From Chloroflexota bacterium (GTDB lineage Bacteria > Chloroflexota > Dehalococcoidia > Lucifugimonadales > JACPQL01), in NCBI GenBank assembly GCA_016190445.1, contig JACPQL010000027.1, positions 1 to 64,000 on the forward strand: DNA of 64,000 nucleotides. Reading direction: 5' to 3'. Below, one piece after another: positions 7,470 to 17,587 of the stretch. The notes beneath the pieces are model-generated. The model worked only from the letters and a program-made list of their open reading frames with translations, made no database searches and was not told the origin of the DNA. The position numbers and the translations under genes were made by a program. Within the stretch, counting starts at the first letter, position 1. Every line of letters starts with the position of its first letter.

Positions 7470-9058
7470 GTGACCTGATGGATATGGTGCAGGCGCTACT
7501 TCGCCCTGAGGCGTACCCGGAGAGGCCCGCTTCGGTGGAGTTGGTGGAGACCCACATCTCCTTCATCTTTTTGACAGGGCAGTACGTGTACAAGGTGAAG
7601 AAGCCCGTCAACTTCGGCTTCCTGGACTTCACCACCCTGGAGAAGCGGAAGCACTTCTGCGATCAAGAGGTGGCGCTTAACCGTCGCCTATCGCCCGATG
7701 TGTACCTGGGAGTGGTGGAGGTACGGAAAGACGATGGCCGTTACGCCGTTGATGGCCCAGGCCAGACGGCGGAGTACGCGGTGAAGATGCGCCAGCTCCC
7801 CAGGGAGCGCAGCCTTCAGGCGATGCTGGCGCGTGGGGAGGTCGGCTCGGAGCAGGTGCGGCGGGTGGCGGAGAAGATCGCCCGGTTCCATCAGGAGACG
7901 GAGAGCGGCCCCGAGATCACTCGGGCCGGCGGCCTGGAGACGGTGCGTACCAACGTGGAGGAGAACTTCCAGCAGACCGAGAAATACGTGGGCGGCGTCC
8001 TGGACGCGGACGCCTTCGACGATTTGGTGGCCTACAGCCGGGCTTTCATGGAGGCCCGGCAGGACCTTCTTCGGCGCAGGGAGGAGGATGGCCGCATCCG
8101 GGACTGCCACGGCGACCTGCACTCGGCGCAGATATTCCTGGACGACGGCATCCAGGTAATAGACTGTATCGAATTCAACGAGCGGTTCCGCTACTCCGAC
8201 GTGGCCCTGGACGTGGCCTTCCTGGCCATGGACCTGGACCACCATGGCCGCGGGGACCTCTCCAGGGTGCTCATGGAGGCCTACGTCCAGGCCTCTGGCG
8301 ACACAGGGGTCTGGCCGCTGCTGGACTTCTACAAGTGCTACCGGGCCTACGTCCGGGCCAAGGTCACAAGCTTCCGGCTGGACGAGCCCCAGCTTCCCGC
8401 CGCCGAGCGCCAGGCAACGGAGAAGATGGCCCGCTCCTACTACTCCCTGGCCCACCAGTACGCCCGCCGGGCGGTGCCACGCCCTGCCCTCTTTCTTGTA
8501 GCCGGGCTCATGGGCACGGGCAAGTCCCACCTGGCCGCCGAGCTGGGCCGACGCTGGGAGATGGCCGCTCTCTCCTCCGACATTGCGCGCAAGGCCCTGG
8601 CGGGTATCGGCGCCACGGAGCACAGGTACGAGCCCTTCGGCCAGGGCATCTACTCCGCCCAGTTCGACCAGAAGACATACCACCAGATGTTCCAGGAGGC
8701 GGCGGAGGCACTCCGGCAGGGCCAGTCGGTAGTGCTGGACGCCTCTTTCAGGCAGTCTGCCCTCAGGAGGTCCGCCATTGAGGTCGCCCAGCGGGCCGGG
8801 GCCCAGGCGTGGGTCATCGAGTGCACCGCCCCGGACGAGGAGATTCACCGTCGCCTCGCCCGGCGAACATCAGGCCAGGAGGAGACTGTGTCCGACGGCC
8901 GCTGGGAGATCTACCATGCCCAGAAGGCTGCCTGGGAGCCCGTGGCGGAGGTGCCCCCCCACAGGCACATCCAGGTTAACACCTCCGGCACGTCTCAGGA
9001 GACGGTGCGGCGTGCCCTGGAGTTGCTGTCCATCAGCTTCCTGACACAAGAGGACTGA
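7466..9058 (+). CDS. Two-domain protein: aminoglycoside-phosphotransferase-like kinase plus P-loop ATPase
   Basis: About 530 aa. Residues 10-300 form an APH-like kinase domain with the catalytic loop [11 protein letters not shown] (from residue 214) and the metal-binding [15 protein letters not shown] (near 231). Residues 345-530 form a zeta-toxin or gluconate-kinase-like P-loop domain with [11 protein letters not shown]. This architecture (COG0645/COG2187) is widespread in bacteria and its substrate is unknown; antibiotic resistance should not be assumed. TTG 7466 has AAAGAGG 7 nt upstream and overlaps the previous stop; ATG 7478 is the alternative. Confidence 0.85.
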   Translation: MSDLMDMVQALLRPEAYPERPASVELVETHISFIFLTGQYVYKVKKPVNFGFLDFTTLEKRKHFCDQEVALNRRLSPDVYLGVVEVRKDDGRYAVDGPGQTAEYAVKMRQLPRERSLQAMLARGEVGSEQVRRVAEKIARFHQETESGPEITRAGGLETVRTNVEENFQQTEKYVGGVLDADAFDDLVAYSRAFMEARQDLLRRREEDGRIRDCHGDLHSAQIFLDDGIQVIDCIEFNERFRYSDVALDVAFLAMDLDHHGRGDLSRVLMEAYVQASGDTGVWPLLDFYKCYRAYVRAKVTSFRLDEPQLPAAERQATEKMARSYYSLAHQYARRAVPRPALFLVAGLMGTGKSHLAAELGRRWEMAALSSDIARKALAGIGATEHRYEPFGQGIYSAQFDQKTYHQMFQEAAEALRQGQSVVLDASFRQSALRRSAIEVAQRAGAQAWVIECTAPDEEIHRRLARRTSGQEETVSDGRWEIYHAQKAAWEPVAEVPPHRHIQVNTSGTSQETVRRALELLSISFLTQED

Positions 9059-9105
9059 CTGTGACGTCCGCAGGAAGGTCGTCGCAGGGGAAAGGAGATA
9101 GTCGG

Positions 9106-10374
9106 TTGCAGACCCGTGCACAAGGGGACGTAAGAGACATATCGCTGGCTGAGGCGGGAGTCCGCCGAATAGAGTGGGCCGAGCGGGAGATGCCGGTGCT
9201 GCGGCTCATCCGGGAGCGGTTCGCCAAAGAGAGGCCCCTCCAGGGCGTGCGTGTATCCGGATGCCTGCACGTCACCACCGAGACGGCCAACCTGGCCATC
9301 ACCCTGAAGGAGGGCGGAGCCGAGGTGGCGCTGTGCGCCAGCAACCCGCTCAGCACCCAGGACGATGTGGCCGCCGCTCTGGTGGCCACGTACGGTATTC
9401 CCACCTTCGCCATAAAGGGCGAGGAGAATGAGACCTACTACCGCCACATCCACGCGGCGCTGGCGCACCAGCCCCAAGCGACCCTGGACGACGGTGCTGA
9501 CCTGGTGGCCACGGTGCACAAGGACCGTCGTGACCTGATTCCGGGCCTACTGGGGGGCACCGAGGAGACCACCACCGGCGTCATCCGGCTCCGGAGCATG
9601 GCCGCCGCCGGTGAGCTGAAGTACCCGATCATAGCCGTCAACGAGGCGGACACCAAGCACCTGTTCGACAACAGGTATGGCACGGGCCAGAGCACCCTGG
9701 ACGGGATCACCAGGGCCACCAACCTGCTATGGGCAGGGAGGCAGGTGGTGGTGTGCGGCTACGGGTGGTGTGGCCGCGGGGTGGCCAGCCGCGCCCGCGG
9801 CATGGGGTCGCATGTGATAGTCACGGAGGTGGACCCCATTCGCGCCCTGGAGGCGGTGATGGACGGCTTCCAGGTCATGCCCGCCGGGGAGGCCGCCCGG
9901 GTGGGAGAGGTGTTCATCACTGTGACGGGAGGCATCCACGCCATAGACCGGGACCACATGGAGGCGATGCGCGACGGCGCCATATTGGCCAATAGCGGCC
10001 ACTTCAACGTGGAGATCAACATCCCTGCCCTGGAGAAGATGGCGGTCTCCCGACGGACCATCCGCCCCTTTGTGGAGGAGTTCCGCCTGCGGGACGGGCG
10101 CCGCATCTATCTGCTGGGAGAGGGGCGTCTCATCAACCTGGCGGCCGCCGAAGGGCATCCTTCCAGCGTCATGGACATGAGCTTCGCTGACCAGGCCTTG
10201 AGCGTGGAATACCTGGTGCAGGCCCATGAGACTCTCAAGCCGGGGGTGTACCCGGTGCCGCGCCACCTGGACCAGGAGGTGGGCCGCCTCAAGCTGGTGG
10301 CTATGGGTGTGGAGATAGACACCTTTACTGAAGAGCAAAAGCGGTACCTGGCGAGCTGGGAAACAGGCACCTAG
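9106..10374 (+). CDS. ahcY: Adenosylhomocysteinase
   Basis: Hydrolyses S-adenosylhomocysteine to adenosine and homocysteine and so removes the product of SAM-dependent methylation. Clear family blocks are [49 protein letters not shown], the NAD-binding [14 protein letters not shown], and GHFNVEIN. The cofactor fold follows the usual order. TTG 9106 has AAAGGAG 8 nt upstream and gives 422 aa, the usual size in thermophile-type AhcY. A longer start at GTG 9061, also with a weak AAGAGG site, would add 15 poorly conserved residues. It is co-directional with mtnA-mtnP and metK. Confidence 0.95.
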   Translation: MQTRAQGDVRDISLAEAGVRRIEWAEREMPVLRLIRERFAKERPLQGVRVSGCLHVTTETANLAITLKEGGAEVALCASNPLSTQDDVAAALVATYGIPTFAIKGEENETYYRHIHAALAHQPQATLDDGADLVATVHKDRRDLIPGLLGGTEETTTGVIRLRSMAAAGELKYPIIAVNEADTKHLFDNRYGTGQSTLDGITRATNLLWAGRQVVVCGYGWCGRGVASRARGMGSHVIVTEVDPIRALEAVMDGFQVMPAGEAARVGEVFITVTGGIHAIDRDHMEAMRDGAILANSGHFNVEINIPALEKMAVSRRTIRPFVEEFRLRDGRRIYLLGEGRLINLAAAEGHPSSVMDMSFADQALSVEYLVQAHETLKPGVYPVPRHLDQEVGRLKLVAMGVEIDTFTEEQKRYLASWETGT

Positions 10375-10425
10375 ACCGTCACGCGCCGCGACCTTATGTC
10401 ACATGTCGAAAGGAGGAACTGATCA

Positions 10426-11679
10426 ATGGGACTAACTTTCACGGACTCGCCCTCGTATCTGTTCACCTCGGAGTCGGTGACGGAGGGCCATCCCGACAAG
10501 CTGTGCGACCGGATATCCGACTCCGTCCTGGACGCCATGCTGGCCAAGGACCCGTACGCCCGGGTGGCCTGTGAGACGACGGCCACCACGGGGCTGGTGG
10601 TGGTCATGGGAGAGGTCACCACCGAGTGCTATGTTGACATCCCTACCGTCATCCGGCAGGCCATCAAAGAGGTGGGTTACACCGACCCCGCCTATGGATT
10701 CCTCCACGAGACCTGCGGCGTACTCGTCTCCATCCACGAACAGTCTCCCGACATCTCCATGGCAGTGGGCCACTCCCTGGAGACCCGGCAGCGGGGGCTC
10801 ATCAATAACAACAACGAGGTAGATACCCTCGGCGCGGGAGACCAGGGAATGATGGTGGGCTTCGCCTGCAACGAGACGCCTGAGCTGATGCCTCTGCCCA
10901 TCTCCCTGGCCCACAGGCTCTGTCGGCGCTTGGCGGAGGTGCGCAAGAGCGGCGCCCTTCCTTACCTTCGTCCCGATGGCAAGTCCCAGGTGACGGTGGA
11001 GTACCAGTACGGCGTGCCCAAGCGTGTCCACACCGTCATTCTCAGCGCCCAGCACGACCCAGGGGTGAGCCAGGAGACCCTGACCAATGATCTGATGGAG
11101 TTCGTGGTGCGCGTGGTCATCCCTCGCAACCTGCGGGACAAGAACACACGCTACCTCATCAATCCCAGTGGCCGGTTCGTAATTGGCGGGCCTGTGGGGG
11201 ACACGGGGCTCACCGGACGCAAGATACTTGTGGACACCTATGGGGGGATCGCCCGCCACGGCGGCGGCTGCTTCTCCGGCAAGGACCCCACCAAGGTGGA
11301 CCGCTCCGGTGCCTACGCGGCACGCTACGTAGCCAAGAACATCGTGGCCGCGGGCCTGGCCGACAGGGTGGAGGTGGAGGTCTCCTACGCCATCGGCGTG
11401 GCCAGCCCTGTGGCCATCAGTGTGGAGACCTTCGGGACGGGCAAGGTGGAGGACCAGGTGATAGCCGACCTGGTGACCAAGCATTTTGACCTTCGGCCCG
11501 GCGCCATCATCCATGACCTGGACCTGCGCCGCCCCATATATACACCCACCTCGTCCTACGGGCACTTCGGGCGAGACGACGTGGCCCTGCCCTGGGAGCG
11601 CACCGACAAGGCGGCGGCCCTTCGGGCTGAGGCGCACACCCACGTGGTGCGCAGGGAGGAGAGCGCGTCGGCGGGGTAG
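10426..11679 (+). CDS. metK: S-adenosylmethionine synthetase
   Basis: Makes SAM from methionine and ATP. The 417-aa protein begins with [20 protein letters not shown] (ATP-binding), has [20 protein letters not shown] (methionine/ATP loop) and the C-terminal signature [20 protein letters not shown]. The start has a strong AAAGGAGG site. It is the last gene of the co-directional SAM-cycle run headed by the SAM-I riboswitch, so its expression may also respond to SAM, although a separate promoter cannot be excluded. Confidence 0.97.
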   Translation: MGLTFTDSPSYLFTSESVTEGHPDKLCDRISDSVLDAMLAKDPYARVACETTATTGLVVVMGEVTTECYVDIPTVIRQAIKEVGYTDPAYGFLHETCGVLVSIHEQSPDISMAVGHSLETRQRGLINNNNEVDTLGAGDQGMMVGFACNETPELMPLPISLAHRLCRRLAEVRKSGALPYLRPDGKSQVTVEYQYGVPKRVHTVILSAQHDPGVSQETLTNDLMEFVVRVVIPRNLRDKNTRYLINPSGRFVIGGPVGDTGLTGRKILVDTYGGIARHGGGCFSGKDPTKVDRSGAYAARYVAKNIVAAGLADRVEVEVSYAIGVASPVAISVETFGTGKVEDQVIADLVTKHFDLRPGAIIHDLDLRRPIYTPTSSYGHFGRDDVALPWERTDKAAALRAEAHTHVVRREESASAG

Positions 11680-11699
11680 GTTGGGGCCAACGCCCCCTG

Positions 11700-11708
11700 T
11701 GCTATACT
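11700..11708 (+). promoter_or_regulatory. Predicted extended -10 promoter of the phosphohexomutase gene
   Basis: TGCTATACT gives an extended -10 box; the same nine bases occur upstream of the gene at 24,162. Transcription would start near 11,714, about 20 nt before GTG 11735, the inferred start of the gene before a repeat element inserted at 11,757. GGGGCCAACGCCCC just upstream could terminate metK transcripts, but no T-run follows. Confidence 0.5.
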
Positions 11709-11756
11709 GGAGCCAGCTTGTAGGTGGGCGAGGTGTGCTGTTGAGCACTAGCCTTA

Positions 11757-11923
11757 GCAGGCTGTTGAAGAGGGGGTGTCCAGAGGGGCCAAGCCCCGGA
11801 GCTTGTCCTGAGCGAGGTCGAAGGAGCGGGGGTCTGGGGGTGTCCCCCAGATATAATCTTGGCCCCCTTCCTGGCCAGGAAGGGGGTTAGGGGGATGGTC
11901 GAAGGAGTTTTCCATCACCCCGT
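11757..11923 (+). mobile_element. MITE-like element A, copy 2 (in the start of glmM)
   Basis: This copy begins CAGGCTGTTGAAGAGG after a TA at 11,755-11,756. Its right end, TTTTCCATCACCCCG, has drifted from CACCCTG, and the expected second TA reads CA. The internal part is longer than in copy 1, with an added CTTGTCCTGAGCGAGGTCGA stretch also present in the element at 45,854. The palindromes CTGGGGGTGTCCCCCAG and CCTTCCTGGCCAGGAAGG are intact. As in copy 1, TAG (11,888-11,890), GGGG and ATG (11,895) lie at the right end, and the ATG is the present gene start. Confidence 0.75.
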
Positions 11924-13346
11924 CAAGCCCATCAAGTTCGGCACCGACGGGTGGCGGGCCATCATCGCCCGCGATTTCACCTTTGAGAACGTCCGCGCCT
12001 GCGCCCTGGGCGTGGCCCGCTACCTGGAGCGCCGGGGAATGGCGTCGCGAGGGCTGGTGGTGGGCTACGACACCCGCTTCGCCTCGGAGGAGTTCGCCGC
12101 CGAGGTGGCCAGCGTGGTGGCCGCCAGCGGTACCAGAGTCCTCCTGTGCAGCCGGGCCGCTCCCACGCCTGTGGTCAGCTTCAACGTTGTACACCGCCGC
12201 GCCGCGGGAGCCGTGGTCATAACCGCCAGCCACAACCCCTGGGCATGGAACGGCTTCAAGTACAAGTCCCCGGAAGGGGGCAGCGCCGCGCCTGAGGTCG
12301 TGGCAGAGCTGGAGGGGGAGATCGCCCGCGTTCTTGCGGGGGCCACTCCTCAGCTAGTCCCGTTGCCAGAGGCCCGGAGCCGTGGCCTGCTGGACGACTT
12401 GGACCCAGCGCCACCCTACCTGGCCCACGCAGCCACCCTGGTGGACCTGGGCCAGCTCCGCGCCGCCGGGCTCAAGGTGGGCGTGGACGCCATGCACGGG
12501 GCAGGGGCCGGCTACTTCCCTGCGCTGCTGGGTGGAGGGGCTACCACCTTCCAGGAGATCAGGGGAGAGCGGAACCCGCTTTTCCCTGGCATGGCACAGC
12601 CGGAGCCCATCGCCGCCAACCTGGGGCCACTGGCCGACGCGGTGAGGCGCGATGGGCTGGACGTGGGCGTGGCCCTGGACGGCGACGCCGACCGCCTGGG
12701 GCTGGTGGACGAGCGGGGCCAGTTCATCACCACGCTCCAGACCTTCGCCCTTCTGTGCCTCTACTGGCTGGAGGTGCGTGGGCAGCGGGGGCCGCTGGTG
12801 AAGTCCCTGACCCAGACCGGCATGATCGAGCGGTTGGGACAACTCTACGACGTGCCCGTCCACATGACGCCGGTGGGGTTCAAGTACCTGGGGCCGGTGA
12901 TGGTGCGGGAAAACGCCCTGGCCGCAGGCGAGGAGAGCGGCGGGTACGCCTTCCGGGGCAACATCCCGGAGCGCGACGGCATCTTCGGCGGCCTGCTCTT
13001 CCTGGACATGATGGTGCGCACCGGCAAGCGGCCTTCTGAGCTTCTGGAGTGGCTCTACTCCAAGGTGGGGCCGCACCACTTCGACCGGTGGGACCTGGAG
13101 TTCCCTCCCCAGCAGCGGGAGGCCATACAGCGCCGGACTTCGAAGGCCCGCCCTGACCGCCTGGCGGGCAAGCGGGTGGAGTCCATAGATACCCAGGACG
13201 GCTACCGCTTCAACCTGGAGGGTGGGTACTGGGCGCTGGTGCGCTTCTCCGGCACCGAGCCGCTGCTGCGGCTCTACGCGGAGGCCGAGAGCCCCGAGCA
13301 GGTCCGCGAGCTGCTTGGCGCCCTGCGGGAGATGGCGGGGGTGTAG
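11895..13346 (+). CDS. Phosphohexomutase (phosphoglucomutase/phosphomannomutase, GlmM-like)
   Basis: An alpha-D-phosphohexomutase of 483 aa that moves phosphate between C1 and C6 of glucose, mannose or glucosamine. All four signatures are present: the phosphoserine loop TASHNP (Ser112), metal-binding DGDADRLG (from residue 262), sugar-specificity loop GEESGGYA (near 345; GEESG is typical of glucose/mannose types) and phosphate-binding RFSGTEPLLRL. The N-terminus MVEGVFHHP is encoded by the inserted repeat at 11,757-11,923. Without the repeat the gene would begin at GTG 11735 as MLLSTSLKPIKFGTDGWR. The isomerase gene follows 54 nt downstream. Confidence 0.92.
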   Translation: MVEGVFHHPVKPIKFGTDGWRAIIARDFTFENVRACALGVARYLERRGMASRGLVVGYDTRFASEEFAAEVASVVAASGTRVLLCSRAAPTPVVSFNVVHRRAAGAVVITASHNPWAWNGFKYKSPEGGSAAPEVVAELEGEIARVLAGATPQLVPLPEARSRGLLDDLDPAPPYLAHAATLVDLGQLRAAGLKVGVDAMHGAGAGYFPALLGGGATTFQEIRGERNPLFPGMAQPEPIAANLGPLADAVRRDGLDVGVALDGDADRLGLVDERGQFITTLQTFALLCLYWLEVRGQRGPLVKSLTQTGMIERLGQLYDVPVHMTPVGFKYLGPVMVRENALAAGEESGGYAFRGNIPERDGIFGGLLFLDMMVRTGKRPSELLEWLYSKVGPHHFDRWDLEFPPQQREAIQRRTSKARPDRLAGKRVESIDTQDGYRFNLEGGYWALVRFSGTEPLLRLYAEAESPEQVRELLGALREMAGV

Positions 13347-13400
13347 GTAAAGGCACGTGCCTTCGCCGATGTTATGCGAGTTCGTCTTTAGCGGTGTGTG

Positions 13401-14483
13401 ATGACCACTGACCCTGTGCTGGACTCCCCAGACATACGCGCCAGGCTCGACCCCTCTGGCATGCGGGAGCGCATCGCCGGCCTGGCCGACCAGTGCCGTC
13501 GCGCCTGGGAGCAGTCCAGGGCCTTCCCCTGGCCCCCGCTGCGCCCCCATGTGGAGCGGGTGGCGGTGCTGGGCATGGGGGGGTCGGCCATCGGCGGCGA
13601 CCTGCTGGCAGACCTGGCCTCCCACGAGGGGGCCGTGCCAGTGACGGTGGTGCGCGACTACTCCCTGCCGCCGGAGGTGGACAGCCACACCCTGGCCATT
13701 GCATCCAGCTACTCCGGGGAGACGGAGGAGACCCTTGCTGCCACTGAGGAGGCCGTGCACCGGGGGGCCCAGGTGGTGGCGGTGACCAGCGGCGGCACGC
13801 TGGCAAAACGGTGCCAGGAGATGGGCCTGCCGTGGTTCAGGGTGGACTACTCGGGAGAGCCCCGGTGCGCCCTGGGGTACAGCTTCGTGGTGCCATTGGC
13901 CCTCATGTGCCTCCGGAGTATTATGGCAGACAAGGCCAAGGACATGGAGGAGGCGCTATCCCTGCTGGAGCGCCAGTCCGCCCAGTACCGGCACGATGTC
14001 CCGATAGGCCAGAACCCCGCCAAGTCCCTGGCACGAGAGCTACACGGCAAGCCTATTGTCATCTACGGTGGCGGGCTGCTCTCGGGCGCGGCCCGGAGGT
14101 GGAAGACCCAGTTCAATGAGAACGCCAAGGCGTGGGCCTTTTACGAGCTTCTGCCGGAGGCGCACCACAACAGCGTGGTCGGCTACTCCCACCCCCTCTC
14201 TATCGGCCCAGAGGTCATCGCCCTCCTGCTGCGGCCTGCCACGGTGCACCCGCGCCTGGCGCTCCGCTACGAGATCACCGGCGAGCTTCTAGACCGGGCA
14301 TGTGTAGCCCACCACGTTGTCGAAGCCCAGGGGCGGTCCGCCCTGGCACAGGTGCTGAGCACCGTGTTCCTCGGCGACTACGCCAGCTACTACCTGGCGC
14401 TGCTATACGGGGTGGACCCTTCGCCCGTGGCCGCCGTTGACTACCTCAAGGGCAGGCTCTCGAAACGGGAGGGAGCGAGATAA
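13401..14483 (+). CDS. Bifunctional phosphoglucose/phosphomannose isomerase
   Basis: Interconverts fructose-6-phosphate with glucose-6-phosphate and mannose-6-phosphate. The 360-aa protein has two SIS domains: [18 protein letters not shown] and the phosphate-binding [14 protein letters not shown] in the first, and [20 protein letters not shown] with NENAKAWAF in the second. This is the archaeal/Chloroflexota-type PGI/PMI, distinct from classical Pgi. ATG 13401 is used; GTG 13398 directly precedes it. Placement after the phosphohexomutase implies a sugar-phosphate module for glycogen or cell-surface sugars. Confidence 0.92.
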   Translation: MTTDPVLDSPDIRARLDPSGMRERIAGLADQCRRAWEQSRAFPWPPLRPHVERVAVLGMGGSAIGGDLLADLASHEGAVPVTVVRDYSLPPEVDSHTLAIASSYSGETEETLAATEEAVHRGAQVVAVTSGGTLAKRCQEMGLPWFRVDYSGEPRCALGYSFVVPLALMCLRSIMADKAKDMEEALSLLERQSAQYRHDVPIGQNPAKSLARELHGKPIVIYGGGLLSGAARRWKTQFNENAKAWAFYELLPEAHHNSVVGYSHPLSIGPEVIALLLRPATVHPRLALRYEITGELLDRACVAHHVVEAQGRSALAQVLSTVFLGDYASYYLALLYGVDPSPVAAVDYLKGRLSKREGAR

Positions 14484-14500
14484 CGCGGGTACCCATCGCC

Positions 14501-15280
14501 ATGACCATCGCCGGCTCTGACTCCGGCGCCGGGGCTGGCATCCAGGCCGACCTCAAGACCTTCGCCGCCCTGGGCGTGTACGGGACATCGGTGCTCACCG
14601 CCATCACCGCCCAGAACACCCTGGGGGTCACGGGCGTGCAGGAGGTCAGCACCGAGCTGATTGCCGCCCAGATTGACGCCGTTGTCACGGACATCGGTGC
14701 CGACGCCGTGAAGACAGGGATGCTCTCCTCTGTTGCTATCATAGAGACGGTGGCGCAGGCGGTGCGCCGCCACCACCTGGATGTGCTGGTGGTGGACCCG
14801 GTGATGGTGGCCAAGGGGGGAGACCGGCTGCTGCGCGAGGACGCGGTGGACACCCTTCGCTCCCGGCTGCTGCCACTGGCCACGGTGGTCACGCCCAACA
14901 GTCCCGAGGCCGAGGTGCTGGCGGGCAGGAGGGTCGCCTCTCTTGCCGAAGCGCGGGAGGCCGCCCGGGCCATCGCGGCCCTGGGGCCACGATGGGTGGT
15001 GGTGAAGGGGGGGCACTTTGGAGAGGAGGCGGTGGACACCCTCTTCGATGGCCGGGATTTCCTGGAGCTGACAGCCAAACGCGTCTCTACCAGGAACACC
15101 CACGGCACAGGCTGCACCTTCGCCTCGGCCATCGCTGCGGGGCTGGCGAAGGGACTGCCGGTGCCCGAGGCCGTGCGGCAGGCCAAGGAGTACGTCACTG
15201 AGGCCATCCGTCACTCCTTCTCCGTTGGCCACGGCCATGGGCCATTGAACCACTTTTACAGGGTGTGGCCACAGGAGTAG
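14501..15280 (+). CDS. thiD: Hydroxymethylpyrimidine/phosphomethylpyrimidine kinase
   Basis: Phosphorylates HMP and HMP-phosphate for thiamine synthesis or salvage. The 259-aa ribokinase-fold protein begins [20 protein letters not shown], has [27 protein letters not shown] and the anion hole [15 protein letters not shown] near residue 205. No TPP riboswitch is visible upstream. The start lies 17 nt after the isomerase stop; the sequence just before the ATG lacks a clear Shine-Dalgarno, so coupling is likely. Confidence 0.94.
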   Translation: MTIAGSDSGAGAGIQADLKTFAALGVYGTSVLTAITAQNTLGVTGVQEVSTELIAAQIDAVVTDIGADAVKTGMLSSVAIIETVAQAVRRHHLDVLVVDPVMVAKGGDRLLREDAVDTLRSRLLPLATVVTPNSPEAEVLAGRRVASLAEAREAARAIAALGPRWVVVKGGHFGEEAVDTLFDGRDFLELTAKRVSTRNTHGTGCTFASAIAAGLAKGLPVPEAVRQAKEYVTEAIRHSFSVGHGHGPLNHFYRVWPQE

Positions 15281-15350
15281 CCCTCCCCACAAGCCAAGAG
15301 AGGGGCCCGCGGAGATCGCTATGAGACTTGGCGCCACAAGGAGGTACCTC

Positions 15351-15869
15351 ATGGCACCCCGAAGGTCATCCAAAGAGGAGCCTCAAGTCCTGGAGATGCC
15401 CCCGCAAAAGATGGCGGTGGTGCGTGCCAAAGGCGCCCCTGACAAGGTCTTTCCTGAAGTAATGCCGGCACTTTACGGCTCGGTCTACACCCTGAAGTTC
15501 GACCGCAAGAAGCAGGGGCTGCCTGACTTCAAGGTCACTGGCCTGCGCGCCCGCTACCCCGATGCCCACCTGGTCCCGAAAGACCAGTGGACCCATATCA
15601 TGGGTCTACCTGTTCCCCAGGACACCACTTCCCTGCCACAGAAGGTCCCCGCAGTGGAGGTCAAGATTGAGACCTGGGATTACGGCACGGTAGCTCAGAT
15701 ACTTCACCTTGGGCCTTACGACCAGGAGTACCCGACTGTTGAGCGCCTGCGCCAGTTCATTGAAGCAAGTGGCTACGAGATCGGCAGCGTGCACGAAGAG
15801 GAGTACCTTAGCCGCCCCGACGTCAAAGTCCCCAAGACCATCATCAGGTATCCAGTGAAGAAGAGGTAG
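15351..15869 (+). CDS. GyrI-like small-molecule-binding domain protein
   Basis: A 172-aa protein matching the stand-alone GyrI-like (AraC effector-binding, SOUL-like) family. Diagnostic segments are QKMAVVRAKGAPDKVFPEVMP at the start, VEVKIETWDYGTVAQILHLG and GPYDQEYPTVERLRQFIEASGYE, which resembles the YxGpYeelxxt motif, and EEEYLSRPDVK near the end. ATG 15351 has AAGGAGG 5 nt upstream, so it is preferred to ATG 15321. Members bind or hydrolyse hydrophobic small molecules, but the ligand is unknown. The gene stands alone. Confidence 0.8.
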   Translation: MAPRRSSKEEPQVLEMPPQKMAVVRAKGAPDKVFPEVMPALYGSVYTLKFDRKKQGLPDFKVTGLRARYPDAHLVPKDQWTHIMGLPVPQDTTSLPQKVPAVEVKIETWDYGTVAQILHLGPYDQEYPTVERLRQFIEASGYEIGSVHEEEYLSRPDVKVPKTIIRYPVKKR

Positions 15870-15896
15870 CTTCGGTAAAGAGGCCGGGTCCGTGTT

Positions 15897-16526
15897 TCAG
15901 TCCGGCGCCGCGGAATACCTCATGATCGGTCGGACGGGTGACCTGCGAAGCACCTCCACAAAGCCCGCTTTGCGGAAGGCGGAGGCCAGTCCAGGGTAGG
16001 CAAAGGCGTCAGGCATCTTACCCGCCTTCGGTTCCACCGGGTACCCCTCGATGATCCTTGCGCCACGCCTCTTGGCGTACTCTATGGCGGCTTCCAACAG
16101 CCTTGTCGTGACCCCTTTGCGCCTGAATGGCCTGGCAACAAAGAAGCAGACCACGGACCAAACGGGCTGATCGTCAACCCTCTTCAGCGTCCGGGAGCGT
16201 TCCAGGGCCGAGTAGCCTTCTCTTGGACCTACTGAACACCAGCCGATGGGTTGACCGCTGACATAAGCCAAAAGCCCAGGGACTTCGCCTGCATCAACTA
16301 TCCTTTTCAGGGCCTCCTTGTTCGGTTGACCCTGTCGCGCTGCGAACTCGGACCGTGTCAACCTCCACCACATACACCAGCAGCCACCGCAAGCGCCGTG
16401 TTCTCCGAAAAGCGCTTCCAGGTCCTGCCAGCGGCCGGGCGTCAGCGGATGGAACTCCAAGTCCGGCAATAGGGTCGGCTCGGGAGACACCTTTCCCCCC
16501 TTTCTGATCTCACTCTCTAACCGCAC
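15897..16526 (-). CDS. GNAT-family N-acetyltransferase
   Basis: A 209-aa acyltransferase. The N-terminal CGGCWCMWWRLTRSEF block marks a known GNAT subfamily. The acetyl-CoA-binding motif is RPFRRKGVTTRLLEAAIEYA near residue 130, and the C-terminal AYPGLASAFRKAGFVEVLRR closes the fold. The substrate is unknown. The start is uncertain: GTG 16526 gives the longest form, and an internal GTG (16,490) gives a product starting SPEPTLL with a purine-rich AAAGGGGGGAAAG leader. It faces the upstream gene convergently. Confidence 0.82.
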   Translation of the reverse strand: MRLESEIRKGGKVSPEPTLLPDLEFHPLTPGRWQDLEALFGEHGACGGCWCMWWRLTRSEFAARQGQPNKEALKRIVDAGEVPGLLAYVSGQPIGWCSVGPREGYSALERSRTLKRVDDQPVWSVVCFFVARPFRRKGVTTRLLEAAIEYAKRRGARIIEGYPVEPKAGKMPDAFAYPGLASAFRKAGFVEVLRRSPVRPIMRYSAAPD

Positions 16527-16563
16527 ACACCGACCAGAAAGCGGAACACTATTGTAAGCAAAA

Positions 16564-16790
16564 CGTGGCAGGGCCGCCTAGACCCTGCCACGCTGGTGCA
16601 GTGCCTCTGATATTTCGCCACCTGTGGAACCCAAAGCGGCGGGGCAAGATTTGCCCAGCCCAGGTCGTCCGGCCAACCAACCATCCCCCTCGGTCCCCCT
16701 TCCTTCTCTGAGGAAGGGGGAGGAAGGTTTTCTCTGGGGGACACCCCCAGACCCCCGGCCTGCGGCGCTTTCTGCGCCTACAACGTAACG
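16564..16790 (-). repeat. Intergenic element B, copy 2 with adjoining hairpin
   Basis: The reverse complement of 16,585-16,735 matches positions 1-155, including GGTTGGCCGGACGACC and CCGCCGCTTTGGGTTCC. Further on lies CTGGGGGTGTCCCCCAG, the palindrome of element A. At one edge CGTGGCAGGG (16,564-16,573) and CCCTGCCACG (16,583-16,592) form a perfect 10-bp stem with a 9-nt loop. The stretch contains no credible gene. It separates two leftward genes and could carry a terminator for yceI-side transcription. Confidence 0.65.
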
Positions 16791-16852
16791 AAGCGTTAGA
16801 AGCACCCCGCTGGTGCCGCCAGGAATCAGCCTGGGCCCGCCTTGGACTGCGG

Positions 16853-17404
16853 CTAGGCTGTCTGCTTCTCCGCCGCCGGTACGGTCGCTTTCTTCACAAG
16901 CTCGGCGTCTATCGAAATGTTCACGGTGTCTCCCACCACCCAGCCGCCCGCCTCCAGGGGCATGTTCCAGCGAAGGCCAAAGTCCTTGCGGCTGAGGGAG
17001 GCAGTGGCGCTGAAACCGGCACGCGCATTGCCGTATGGGTCGGTGGCGAGGCCAGCAAATTCAACGTCCAGCGGTACCTCCCGGGTGATGTCGCGGATGG
17101 TCAGGTCGCCAATCACCCGGTACCTGTCGCCGTGGCGCTCGACGCGGCGGCTCTTGTAGGTCATGACGGGGGACTTCTCCGCATCGAAGAAGTCTGGTGA
17201 GCGCAGGTGGGCATCGCGCTGTGGCTCGCTCGTGTTAATGCTGGCTACGTCCACCTCCACCTCAACGGAAGATCGCGTCGGGTCCTTCTCATCGAAGTTG
17301 ACGGTCCCGCTCCACCTGTCGAAGCGCCCTTTCACCCTGGTCACCATCATGTGGCGGGCAGAGAACTCAATGCTCGTGTGGCTTCGGTCAATATCCCAGC
17401 TCAT
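16853..17404 (-). CDS. YceI-family protein
   Basis: A 183-aa lipocalin-like protein of the YceI family, which binds amphiphilic polyisoprenoid-type molecules. The sequence starts SWDIDRSHTSIEFSARHMMV and has VKGRFDRWSGTVNFDE, SPDFFDAEKSPVMTYKS and GDLTIRDITREVPLDVEF, the standard order of strands. ATG 17404 has AAGGAGG 7 nt upstream, so the longer frame to 17,443 is not used. No signal peptide is visible, unlike E. coli YceI, so a cytoplasmic location is likely. An ArsR regulator gene lies just upstream on the same strand. Confidence 0.9.
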   Translation of the reverse strand: MSWDIDRSHTSIEFSARHMMVTRVKGRFDRWSGTVNFDEKDPTRSSVEVEVDVASINTSEPQRDAHLRSPDFFDAEKSPVMTYKSRRVERHGDRYRVIGDLTIRDITREVPLDVEFAGLATDPYGNARAGFSATASLSRKDFGLRWNMPLEAGGWVVGDTVNISIDAELVKKATVPAAEKQTA

Positions 17405-17587
17405 CCTTACCTCCTTATCGTGCTCTTGTGTTCCATGGGTCATGGTACCTTCTCTTGTAACCTGCTATCAAACTGGCTGCGCGCCACCTCCTGCGATTGG
17501 TCTCGGACTCGCGATGCCTGATTATTCCATAGATGCAAAATTCCAAAATTATCGAGACAATGGCATAAAAAAGGGGGGCCTGGCCGG

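Noticed and set aside
7466-9058. Aminoglycoside resistance gene
   Set aside because: Only the kinase fold is shared; the fused P-loop domain and operon context indicate a housekeeping or unknown kinase.
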